Source: Eumeta japonica
Lineage: Eukaryota; Arthropoda; Insecta; Lepidoptera; Psychidae
Length of the DNA: 64,000 bases
Reading direction: 5' to 3'
Assembly (NCBI GenBank): GCA_005406025.1
Contig: BGZK01000082.1
Coordinates: 124,001-188,000, forward strand
The position numbers and the translations under genes are program-made. Shown here one piece after another: positions 46,603-57,516 of the stretch. The notes below the pieces were generated by a model. The model saw nothing but the letters and a program-made list of their open reading frames with translations. It was not told where the DNA came from and did no database searches. Positions within the stretch are counted from its first letter, which is position 1. Each line of letters begins with the position of its first letter.

Positions 46603-49560
46603 AATGATTCATTGAAACTTAGATCTGATTAGATTTTGAAGTCAATAAGTCGAGCCGATTCAAATATATTCAGAAAATTAAAATAAGAAATTTTTTAAAG
46701 ATAATTTGTAAAAAAAAATATCCAATCAATTTTCGATAGATTACGAAAAATCGCCAAGTGCTTCCAAGTGAATAAAAATCTAACTACGCGTTAGTAAGAC
46801 ATTGCAGTTTTAAAATTTTGATACAACTTTTTTTCAAGATAACATGCAAAAATTTCCATTTAATCACTTTTTACCCCATTAGAAAAATGTTTATTTTCAA
46901 TAAATTGCATCGAAGGCCATCAAATTAATGAAAATCAAACAGGGCGTTCAAAATATGTTACAATTTTAAAATATATAACAAAAAAAATAATTTTAAGTCA
47001 AATTTTGGTGTTTGAACGTAGTTTTTACAAAAAAAAATATAGAAAAAAAGGTTTATCCATTTTTATGAAAATTTTTAGTTTTATGAAAAAAAATGCATGT
47101 TTCAAACTCCAATGTTTTTAAAATACAATGTTTTTTTTTTCGAATAAATATTCTGCGTGTAACCCAGTACAGCGCAGGTGTGTCAACAGATCATAATTTT
47201 ATTTTATTTTTGTGTATTTAACGTAATTCCACCCTGAATTACCTTGACGATGTATATAGAATTTCAGAAATTAAAAAGAAAGTATATTCAAAAATTAAAA
47301 GTGTTCATCGTCGCAGAAACTTTGATTTTTTTAAGTGTAAGAAAAAATACAGGGGACTACATGAGAATTTGACTGGCGCTTGGGCGGGTTTTTTTTACGC
47401 AAAACAACATTTATTTTGTGTTTCCCTTTGTATACACGCACAGGATATCGTATATTTTTGTGGAGCTTTTTAAAAAAAAATGATATTGTAAAATGATATT
47501 GTTTTATTTTAACCTACAGATTTAATAGAAGCACATCCAAATATTATATAAAGCCTTTTTAGTAAAATATATTTTCTGCGTTGCTTTAACGTAAATCTAT
47601 CTACTCGATAGATTTTTAATATGAACGTCTTTAGTCGATTGCCTTGAGAAAAATCATCATAACTTATTTAACATAAAATAAAACGTGTAGATGCACAAAT
47701 TATATAAGCATATAGACATGCACATTAAGACCTTTTGAACTTTCCGCTATGAAAATTTAAAAATTAGCAAAAGTTAAGATGTTACTATGTTCAGTCTGAT
47801 TTTCAAAAACCTAGTTTTCATTGTATTTCGACATTTATTATGTATTAGACGCGTGCGTACGTTCATGCATGCGTACGTGCGTGTAAACCTTTCATAACCT
47901 TTGAAAAAGTTGTATCAGTTCCGTCTGATACATTTCGATAAATCTCAAAAATATAATTTTCACAAAAACGTTTCTTTAAAATAATTTTTAAACTACTATA
48001 CCGATCGATACCATAATCTAATCAGCTTTTGTCCCATAAAGTTGCATTGGTTGCCACAAAACACATAAAAATTGGTTGATATCTTCAAGATATAGATGAA
48101 GAAATTTTTTGCAAAACCTCTTTTTGAAATTTAAAATAATTAGCTTTTTCTTCAAAAAACAACACTAGTCAATTGAAATCTCACCAAAATCGATTGGTTC
48201 CTCAAAAGGGATATTAATAACGAAAATTCTTAAACAGTATTTTTTTGAATTTTCCTGCAAATTTTGTTAGATTTCTATTTGTACAACTTTTTCTACTCAA
48301 AAAACTGCGTCAAACGTCGTGAAATGAATTAAAATCGAACTACGTATTCGAAATAAACTGTAATCGAAAATTTAAAAACAAAAGTTTTATAAACAAATCT
48401 AGTTTTTCAACTCAATGAGATTAAGAGGTATTAAAACTACATCTTTAAGCTCGAAGGGCTTGTAAAAGGGATACAATTGATCTAATGAACTCGAAGACTT
48501 CATTATTTACTGCTATGTGTAAGTATATTTTTGAACTGGTTAAGCTCGAAAGCAGTAGAAGGTTTCAGGCCCGCAAGATCAAACGTCTTTCAAGTCTTCG
48601 AGCTCGAAAAGCTCAAAAACTTATAGATGTTTTTGAACTCGAGCAGCTCGAAAACACATCAATAAGTGTAATGGCGGGAAGTCATAGGGATGACCTGAAG
48701 GGTGAACCAATTTTTTTTTGTTTATGTGGATCATCTCAACCACTAATTAGTCTGACGACATTTTTTTTTCTTATCTATTCATTGTGTGTATTATTTATAG
48801 TGTTTCTTTCCATTTCTCTATATGATGGGCTATTTTTAACTTTCCACTCTGATGGGAAAATCGGAATGTTAGTGTTTTCAATCAAATTTTCTAAAATCGA
48901 ATTTTCACCAGATCTTCCAGATTCTAGAAATCTATTTGTACAATTTTCCGAATGGTCTCTCTATGTCTGTTTGTTTACGTTTGTGCGTGTGTGTGCGCGC
49001 CCGCGCGCGTTTGTGTTTGTGCGTGCGTGCGTGTTGGCGTACGTGAGTGCGTACGTGCGTGATGCGCGTGTGCGTGCACGCGTGCGCGTTTGTTTGTAAA
49101 CCTCTCATAACTTTTGAACGGATTAACAAATTGAAACACAGGTTACGGCATTAGAGAACAGTCCAGTCACCTTAAATTTCCAAAAACGAACTAATTCCGT
49201 CGTGTACATTTAAAAAAAATCAAAAATAATCTTTTCATTTGTTTAATCAAAATTTTATCGCTCTTTGTTTCTCCTAATTACCGATGCACTTCACCAATAA
49301 AATGTCATAAAGTTAAATTTTGCGCAATAACAAAATAAACATTTATAAAATGTTTAAGTAACTAAAAAAATAAATTAAAAATTAGAAACAAATAACACTG
49401 TAAAAATACCGGTTATATAAATCCATGTTAAGTGGTAGTGTCTTTAGGCAATTAAAAACATCACATAAATTTCATCATAATCTCAAAACTTTGCTGAATC
49501 AATGTGAAAGTTCTGAGGCTGGTCTAAGAGGTCCACCGTTTTAAAATTTCAACCGGTTAA
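46603..49560 (+). repeat. Repeat block with GY-rich tract copies
   Basis: Two related segments each run (gcgtgcgtacgtgcgtg)-type DNA into taaacct(t/c)tcataac(c/t)tttgaa: 47848-47915 and 48980-49120. The flanks of both share ttttcaaaaa/ttttcta and aatcgaa-type AT-rich words. Between them, 48440-48660 repeats agctcgaa(a/g) words about six times. The 204-codon frame at 48485-49099 spans this block, but its C-terminal half only translates the alternating GY tract (VRACVLAYVSAYVRDARVRA), so I do not call a gene. Confidence 0.5.
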
Positions 49561-50795
49561 CTATTAAATTTCAAGCGATACAACTCTTCGAACATAGGAC
49601 AGGCGGACGGACTAATGATGTAGACGTAGTAACAGGGTGACAGATTAGAGATTTATTTTAAATAACAAACTAACTAATGGCTTTTTATCGCAGGAAAGAG
49701 AATGGGATTTTTATCTGATAATAAATTCTAAAGCATTAAGGCAACTTCTTTTTCTTGTTGTATTTGACGATAAGCGAATTTGTAATTAGATAATATGGCT
49801 ATTCTGATGGGGTGACCGGCGCCAACCCTAACGCGAACAACAAACCTTACTTCAAGAATGAAACGCGGAACGTATACGAAAAACAAATTAAATTCATATA
49901 TCACACGACTTCCGAACAATACAGTTCCGACGACCGCAGTGTTACGATGAAATTCCCTATATGAGTTACAAACCTCAGCGTTAATCGTACAAAACAATCG
50001 TTGGACACACAACATTTTTAAGGCCACGAAACACCACTGCGAATAACGGTAAAATCAACTGCAAGCGACTTACACCGGCGTCGGATTGTCCAACGCAGTC
50101 TTTTATGGAGGTCGAGAACGTGCATACGAGAAAATGCTACAGCTACCGGAGACGGTCATGCCGCACGAAAAATAGTATTACAGAACGTGAGTGTATCTAG
50201 CAGCTTGTTTAGCATCATTGTTGCCACTTGCACACAGCGCAACATCATAAAAGAACAAATATCATCAGCTCGCTTAGTGTACAACCTCCGATTGTTACGT
50301 AAAAATAAACGCTGTAAGCGAATGTTCAAAGTCGGTTGACGTTATTTTTGATCCTATAAAATTTTATGCTATTAGCGAACAGAAGCTTAAAGAGTGGCGG
50401 CTTTTCATAGCCAAGGCTTCGATTGTAAGTAACGACGTTACGACATAACTGATAAAGTTTTGATCAAATATACAGCCAAAAAATTTGGAATTTTATTCTG
50501 TGAAAAGAAAGTTTGTAAAATATACCAAATAAAACCGTTATCAAAAAATGTTTCATTTAGTGCATGCCAGTGATATACATAGAGAAGATGTGATTCAACC
50601 ATAAAGTTTTTTTCCGATTGGCTGAAAAATTCCTCTCTAATTCCAATAAATAATTTTCTATTGAATCCTGAATAGAATACTGTCACCACGGGACCATTAG
50701 TTATACGGAATGCTCTTTCTGTAGTAGATTGTCTTTCCACTTGTGGCTTCACCCACATTGACGTAAAATATGTCCTTCTTCATCTTTTGTATCGA
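49561..50795. other. Gene-free stretch with unassigned frames
   Basis: 49800-50170 is less AT-rich. The minus-strand frames at 49728-50027 and 50438-50758 (106 codons) show no domain I can name. Nothing here is supported as a gene. Confidence 0.35.
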
Positions 50796-50799
50796 CCGT

Positions 50800-51010
50800 T
50801 TTTGCTGCCAATCCCAAAATTGTACCATCTTTCAATTCTAGTTCTAATACTGTTTCTAATTTTGTTCTTGGTCACGCTTTTAATTCTAATCCCGGTACTA
50901 CAGTCGGTTATGACCCCAGTGCCATTCTCAGCTTCGGCCTTGGTTCCACCTTTAGATTTTGCTCTCCGACCCGTTTTCGTTGCCGGTCACGATTCTAATT
51001 TTTATATCTA
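50800..51010 (-). repeat. Degenerate hexamer-like tract (gat/cgg family)
   Basis: Repeated words such as caattctagttctaatactg and taatcccggtactacagtcg have a roughly six-base rhythm, like the tracts at 19.25, 42.95 and 54.7 kb. Confidence 0.5.
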
Positions 51011-53045
51011 TAGCAGGAGCAAATCTTATTATCAAATTAAAACAAAAGCTACATTACTCAATAGTAGTATAACTTTTTGTTACTAAAAGTATTTTTAGAA
51101 TTCGTGTTTTATTTCTATTCAATGGTACAAGTACGCGGACGAATTCGGGGACGTACGCTAGTAGGTGTAATAAAAACACACTCGTAGACGGTTGCAACGT
51201 TATGCGGCAAACTTCAAATCAACAACTATCTACTTTTCGAGTTTAGCTATCTCATATACACAAACATCCATATACATATTGGCATAGATATAGGTGAAAA
51301 ATCATAGCTCAAACGTCACCCGCATCTCATTGCTCAACATGCCAATCGGCTTGTCTTTAGAGCGGCATTTCTGTGCGCAGATACCCTTTGGATGGGCGAA
51401 GAAAAACTTTATTTTATCAATCGATTTATACCGTTCAGAGTCAATCAGTCTTCTACCGTAAACAATGACGTGAATTTTTTCGACTAATGAAATATTAAAC
51501 AATTTTATCTGTTCTACAACATTTAACAGCGCTCGCATATGAAAATAACCGCTCCACACATAATTTCACTGCCGTGATAAGGTTTAAATGCAATTAAAGT
51601 TAAACAATGGACGTTAACCTAAGTTTGTGGAAATTCTATGGCTCTTGTGCGACTATTGTTGAACTCTCGTGAATGTATGTTTAACTTCAGAATAGGTACC
51701 GCTATGTGAATATTTTGTAAGTATACTTAGAGCGCTCACAGAATGGTGTCCTTATAACTTATAAAATGGCTGCACGGATGTCGATAATGTTAGTGGAACT
51801 TGACACAACAACCATTTGTTTATCCGTATCGGCATTCGTCTGAGGTTAAACGAAGAAGGAGACACGAGCCCGCCTTTCAAATGAAATGAAACTCGATGTA
51901 GTTGTAGTTCATTCGTAGATAAGCAAAATATATTCACTAACTTTTTCGTGCGGTTTCTCCGGCACGTGCATGGTCGAGCTTTCGTGTTGTGGAAAAATGT
52001 AACTTTGTCTGTTTAAATATAAATCTAACATTAAAGTGGAATAAATTTTAATATTTACATATAATAGTTTATGACCTAATCTGACTTAATACATAAACTG
52101 TGTTAACCACTTTTATCCACCGTTCCGTACTTGTAAATTTGCATCGTCCGAAAGTCAAGTTGTAGCGGAATTGTAAATTTTACTTTTTTTTTATGTAATT
52201 GTATTTAAATCTTTATTATCTGAATAAGAGTGCAATGAAAGCGTCTCTTTGATAACTATAAAAATACCTGAGTATTGATTTTTAGAGATTATACTTCTTT
52301 TTAAGTTGCTAGTTAGACAGAGACAGAAGTAATATTTGGTGACGTCACTGTCTACTAGTGTCATATAGAATATCATATAGAAACGTTGAAGTAGTTTTTT
52401 GCGAGAAAGAGATGGCCTAGAATTTTTGTTGACTTATGGTTCTTTGTTTCCTTAGTTTGTCTTAATTTACATTTCACCCTTAATGTTCACATCAAGTCAC
52501 CTTACATATTCATCAACAAATATAACACACTAAACATTAATACAATATGCTATCTAGAAAAAAAATTTTTCTTACTTCCAGCAATACCACTTTGGGGAGT
52601 TATTTGTGTAGATATAAGTGATATGTCTTACCTTATATAGTCCAGAGTTTTATATCGGTAGTGGAGAACAGGTAAACACCCTTACCACTTAAAAATTTTA
52701 GTAATATGAGCACGCAATATAACATAACAAACAATCCAGAAAGAGTGTCGAAATGAAAAGTACCATTGAAAAATACACTAAACACAATACTATAACACGA
52801 TTATGAATCATAAATTATAGAATAAAACGATACATTTAAACGACGAACCGCTACGCCTGTGAGAAAAACGACATACGCCGGTGTTGAAGGTAAACCGCAG
52901 CTGTTTTTGTACGATATTATGTGCAAAATAAAATACAATTAATGGTTACAGGAGTGTTCGTTTCCAATAATGCACCGACAAAGCATTTTCTAATTATTAC
53001 TACTAAAATTTTGTTTCATAAATGATATGTGGATACGGGTATATG
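51011..53045. other. Gene-free stretch
   Basis: No gene was recognised on either strand. Confidence 0.4.
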
Positions 53046-53049
53046 CATG

Positions 53050-53081
53050 CGTGTGTGTGTGTGTGTGTGAGAGAGAGAGAT
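53050..53081. repeat. (GT)n(GA)n compound microsatellite
   Basis: gtgtgtgt... followed directly by gagagagagag. Confidence 0.9.
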
Positions 53082-55430
53082 AGCTATAGGATCAAAGAAT
53101 TTGTCACGTTTACTGTGAACTATCGCACTCAGAGCAGGGAGAAGAGCCGATATTTTGAAAGGTCTTCCGAAAACCAATCCAGAGGTACACATAAAACACT
53201 ACATTACTGCCGGGGACGTGAAAGAATGAAAGCATCTGAGGAGATTAACGACGGCGCTAATACACTTGCGGCTGGGCAGACCGAGGCTATGCGAATGGAT
53301 GATATAAGCGCTTCTATATCAATGCTAGACTGTACAGACATCTGATTAGATCTGAAGACTGTACAGACATTGATTATGTGCGAAAATCGATTATTAAAGC
53401 CACATTAAACAGCAACCAGTGTACATTTCGTGATTACGTGTATAACAACTACACGAAATCCGAAGGAAATCCTTCGGATTTCTTTTTGTTCAAAAATTAT
53501 TATACATACGATTCTCTCAAAGAAAATATTAACGGTTATGTACACGTGAAATACTCGGCCGTGTCGACGACACAGCCAGACCCCGATTTTTTTACAAGTG
53601 GAGTGAATACTGCCAACTCGTTTCTAGGACTTAACATAAGCTCAGGCCTAGATATAGTCCTGTCGGTTAGATCGAGACCAAAGATCACCACTTGTCACGA
53701 TCTTAATATACATTTTTCGCTTAAGTGACATTTATTAATAGTTCCATGTAGGCTTGTTGGTTTCGAGCACCCGAACCGTTTTTTATAATTCCGGCTATTT
53801 GGACCTGAACCGATCTTTAATATCCCAAGAATTTAGTCTGTTAGGTAAGCAATGCAAGAAAAGGATCCACATTGAAAACAGAAACGGAACTGACAAAAGG
53901 ACCCGCAGTGAAAAAGGGATTAAGTTTTTTTGCAATAGTTTTTTTTATCGATTGCTAAGAAAGTATTTTACATTGTTCGTTCTTATAGATGGAGCCCTAG
54001 TCCCCAATAAGGTAAAAATTCTTAATTTAAAACAAAAAATTGAGGAACATTAATGAACTTTGTATTGACTTGACTATAACTTGACACTCTATTGTTGTTC
54101 GAAGTTTATATTAATATTTGTAAGTCCCAAACATAGAAAGTAAGACAAATGAGAACAAAGTTTGACTTAAAACCTTATTCTTTAAAATTAAGACCACAGT
54201 ATTCTGCATATTTGAAAAATTATCCCTTGAGCGATGGTAGTTAAAAATCAAATTAAATGTGAATTCATAGATATATAGAATTAGAGAAATTAAATTTTGT
54301 ATTGAGATTTTAATTTAGATACTTAATTTCAGAAAATTGATCATTACGGGTATATATTATAAGGTACTTTTCGAAATGCCTCAAATTAGACCCGTAAAAT
54401 TTTATCAAATAGGTAAGTGTAAATATTCTAACTAGCAACTGAATCCTATTTCGTAGTAACACAAATCATCTCCCGTGGAGTTAAAATAGTGTATAACTCT
54501 TTGCAAGGGAGTCCTGTCATTTTTGGAGATAGAAACATAAAAATGGTTGTTGTAGCTTTTGGTTAGAAAAGTGCAACGAAAACTCCTCAAAAATATCCTT
54601 TTGGGCAAATAAAATCGAAGTAGAATTTTCTATGAGGAAATCAACTGAATCAATAATTAAAATTAGGTTAAACTTCGTAACTAAGTTAAACCCGGGGAAG
54701 TTCTCAGAGTGATGCTTATCGGGATTACAACTGAAATCGATTTAGAATCGGTATCGACATCAAAACCAAAACTGATAAAAGTATCGAAATCGAAATCAGG
54801 TCTGGATAAAATTTTAATATGAAATCTTAATTAGATTTTATAAAATGTATCCGCAAAATTTTAAAAGTTTTGATTTAGATGAGGATAAAATCGATGTAAT
54901 TTCTTATATTTAATATAACATACAGAATGAATTTTATCATGCATCCTTTCGCAACATATATATATGACTAAGGAATGACAAATTTATTACTCATTAGTCA
55001 CATGTACCTATATGTGTCGAAGCCAATGATATTCTAAGAATCTCTTTACAGTACATACTGTGTAATTCATCTGCACTAAATTAATACACATACTAAATAT
55101 ACTATTGGAACTTCTAGATTATTGGTACTGTAGTTTTTTATTATATGTTGAGAATTTAACCCTAAAAGCATTTATACCGAAGTAATGAAAATTATTAAGC
55201 ACATATTTTTAATTTAATATTTTACTCCAATTTAATTGGGCAGCAACTATCTACATATAAAAAACTCGGAAAACGAAAAAAACAGTACATACCATTATGT
55301 TGGACACGTAATACATAACAGTATGCACTGTTTTATTTTTACCTTAAGGTACAGAACAACTCTAAGGATTATAGGTACATGAGAAATACGGAAAATTTCT
55401 ACATTCTTATTACTAAGACCAGAATCGTTC
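53082..55430. other. Gene-free stretch with short repeats
   Basis: 53330-53375 contains a direct repeat gactgtacagacat. The frames at 53022-53345 and 53378-53728 have no known domain. 54730-54805 is another six-base-rhythm tract (aatcggtatcgacatcaaaa ... tatcgaaatcgaaatcagg). 53860-53915 has the same flavour (gaaaacagaaacggaactga). Confidence 0.4.
53455..53482. repeat. 13-bp perfect palindrome
   Basis: gaaatccgaagga faces tccttcggatttc with a two-base gap. Confidence 0.92.
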
Positions 55431-55431
55431 A

Positions 55432-56150
55432 TTACATACTGGTCACTCGTCTATTTACAAACTTTTTCATTCTTTGGAACCACTGCAAAAAACAGTTGGT
55501 CCAGTCCTCCTTGGAGACGTTTTTTAATGACCTCTTGAAACGCATTCGTAGCCGCTTCGGGATTGTAAATCCTACCGCTCTGTGCTAATCTTTTATTTTG
55601 GGAAATAAAAAGAAAATTTCGAAGTACAAGGTCCGAACTGCATGACGGATGCGTCATTAATTCTGCGTTTGGGGCCTTCAAAAACTCGTTTGTCAACTTA
55701 ACGGAATGCGTGGACGCATTTGTTGTGGACGTCTTTCCTGGGAAGACGCAAACTCTTTCACGGACGAGCGCGAACTTTGTATTTACTGCCCTTTAGCGAT
55801 ACTGAAATAATATGACGTCTTTATTTGTCGAAAAGGTACATCCATTGCCACAATGCTTCGATTGGAGAAACCCACTTTTAGGTTTCGAAGTAGACAGAGC
55901 TTTCATCAATTGTGACCATGACAATAATATAATAGGGCAACCATCGGCCGTGTATACTAGCCAACTATTGTCCTCCATCATACTATTTTATAATTTTAAG
56001 ACACTCTTTTACGTGCAGTCGTTTCTGGTCATCCGTTAAATCATCCATCGAGTGCAAACCTTCCGAATCTTCAGACCAATTCAAATGTACATGAAAAATC
56101 TTTTGCAAGTAGTTCATACTAATACCTAATACAGTACGAATTTACTAATG
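55432..56150 (-). pseudogene. Mariner-like transposase remnant (third family)
   Basis: Minus-strand pieces appear in mariner order: LTDDQKRLHVKECLKIIK (about 56040-55985), a region with DES-like first-aspartate context (TIDESSVYFE, about 55900), then MTHPSCSSDL (third-aspartate region, cf. HPPYSPDLAPCDFFLF, about 55650), IYNPEAATNAFQEVIKK, and the C-terminus WTNCFLQWFQRMKKF ending at TAA 55434-55432. Several frameshifts and altered key residues show it is dead. I could not find paired terminal repeats. It is a different lineage from the mariners at 1.8 and 9.7 kb. Confidence 0.7.
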
Positions 56151-56181
56151 AAGTCACTATTTGGTTAATTTCAATTATTTA

Positions 56182-56865
56182 TACAGTAGAACCTCGATAA
56201 CTTAAACCTCGGTAACTTAAAAACCTCTATAACTTCAAAAAATAATATGTTCCCTTCCCATCAGAGCCCAAAACCTCTATAACTTAAAATACGCAATCTC
56301 TATAACTTAAATTAGTAATCTCTGTATTGGCCCTCAGTAACTTAAAGAAATGTTTCCACAACCTCTATAACATAAAATTGTTTGTCAATGAGTCATTTTG
56401 AAAGAGTGTGCAAAACAAAAGGTTTCGGTATTTATTGCTTGCACGTGTTTACTAGTTAAATTGTTAATGTGTGTAAAATAAAAAAGGTTTCGGTATTTAT
56501 TACTTGCACGTGTTCACTAGTTCAATACATGTCACCTATTGTTTGCTTCTTCGAAATCCTTTAAAGCTTTGAGGCGGTTAGCCTTAAGACATAAGTAAAG
56601 CCTTGGATCATAAGTTTTTGATCATTGTCCTGGAAACATTGCTTTACTTACTGTGTGATAAAACTGGTTTAAAATGAGTTCAAAAAGAAAACTAACACAC
56701 TTACGTATGCTGATAAAGGGTGGAACAAGGGTACATACATACACATGTACATACCTACCTCTATATTAACCTATCCCTAACATAGACCCTTGATAACTTA
56801 AAACCTCTATAACTTAAAATATTTTGTGTTTCCCTTGGACTTTAACTTATCGAGGTTCAACTGTA
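56182..56865. mobile_element. Pogo/Tigger-type non-autonomous transposon
   Basis: The termini cagtagaacctcgataactt (from 56184) and aacttatcgaggttcaactg (to 56863) form inverted repeats starting CAGT, flanked by TA on both sides, as in pogo/Tigger elements. The motif cctctataacttaaa (and close variants) recurs about seven times at the left end and twice near the right end. A duplicated segment, ggtttcggtatttattgc...gcacgtgtt, lies at 56420-56522. An ATG at 56674 begins MSSKRKLTHL, resembling the KRK-rich start of Tigger transposases. It is cut off after about 30 codons, so the element lacks a functional transposase. Confidence 0.85.
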
Positions 56866-57378
56866 CTACAGAATTAAAATTGGTTTTGGTTATCCATTGC
56901 AGTAGTCGCCGGCTTCATTATCAAAGAGTTGATCACGTCCACGTCTACATTCACCAAACTAGGTGATACAAGAGGTATACGCATTATGTATATGTGGTAC
57001 ATACAAAATATACAGAGCAACTAGAATAAGCTTCATCACCAAGGGCTAACTTAAGTCTTTGGCAACTTTCTTCATAACTTAAGACACCGTTAAAATCGTA
57101 AAAAATCAAGGCGCGTATTTTATCTTGATCTCAATTCATGGTAATACCGATAATTCTTAAAATTATATCCCATTTTTAAAATGACAATCTACGCTAATTT
57201 TCAAAAATTGTAGTGATTTTATTTTAATGTGCTTATTACAAATGGCCAGTTCAGAAATTTGCAGTACAATAATTAAAAATATTATAATTACAATAACTCA
57301 GAAAGATTCTGTAGTGTGTTCAGTCATCAATCTCTTCTGTCCTTGGGTCTTACTGAATTCCAAAACAACTTGATCACC
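56866..57378. other. Upstream flank of the attacin gene
   Basis: AT-rich, with no second gene and no further kappaB-type motif as clear as the one at 57382. Confidence 0.45.
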
Positions 57379-57381
57379 GAA

Positions 57382-57392
57382 GGGGATTCCTT
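57382..57392 (+). promoter_or_regulatory. NF-kappaB (Rel) site of attacin promoter
   Basis: GGGGATTCCTT fits the insect Rel-binding consensus GGGRAYYYYY-type motif and sits within a near palindrome gaaggggattccttc. It lies about 60 bases upstream of the predicted start of transcription, where immune-induced Rel/Dorsal/Relish factors would bind. Confidence 0.8.
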
Positions 57393-57393
57393 C

Positions 57394-57411
57394 TTATCAC
57401 TGCAGCGATAA
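57394..57411. promoter_or_regulatory. Palindromic pair of GATA sites
   Basis: TTATCACTGCAGCGATAA contains two GATAA cores in opposite orientation around CTGCAG, starting one base after the kappaB site. Adjacent GATA and Rel sites are typical of fat-body expressed insect antimicrobial genes; the tight palindromic spacing here is unusual. Confidence 0.7.
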
Positions 57412-57416
57412 CCGCA

Positions 57417-57423
57417 TATAAAG
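57417..57423 (+). promoter_or_regulatory. TATA box of attacin
   Basis: TATAAAG lies 31 bases upstream of the predicted initiator A at 57448, which is the canonical spacing. Confidence 0.85.
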
Positions 57424-57445
57424 GCAGCAAAATTCGAACACAGCA

Positions 57446-57451
57446 TCATTC
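57446..57451 (+). promoter_or_regulatory. Insect initiator (transcription start) of attacin
   Basis: TCATTC matches the arthropod initiator TCAKTY. With the A at 57448 as +1, the 5' untranslated region is 69 bases. Confidence 0.75.
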
Positions 57452-57516
57452 GAGTCTCGCAATTGTGTACGAGTTATTATTATTTGCCTAGAACCAGCGT
57501 ACCAAAATCACCAAAA

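Noticed and set aside
48485..49099. 204-codon open frame, the longest in the window
   Set aside because: Its second half is a translation of an alternating gcgtgcgt tract and its first half lies in agctcgaa repeats; no domain or splice structure supports it.
50438..50758. 106-codon minus-strand frame
   Set aside because: No motif that I recognise, no splice signals or promoter elements, and AT-rich composition like its surroundings.
53022..53728. Consecutive plus-strand frames of 107 and 116 codons
   Set aside because: The first starts in a GT/GA microsatellite and the second spans a palindrome; neither shows a domain.
57463..57516. Upstream in-frame extension of the attacin frame beginning at TTG
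   Set aside because: No ATG, no signal peptide there, and the ATG at 57517 is directly followed by a good signal peptide; the extension is 5' untranslated sequence.
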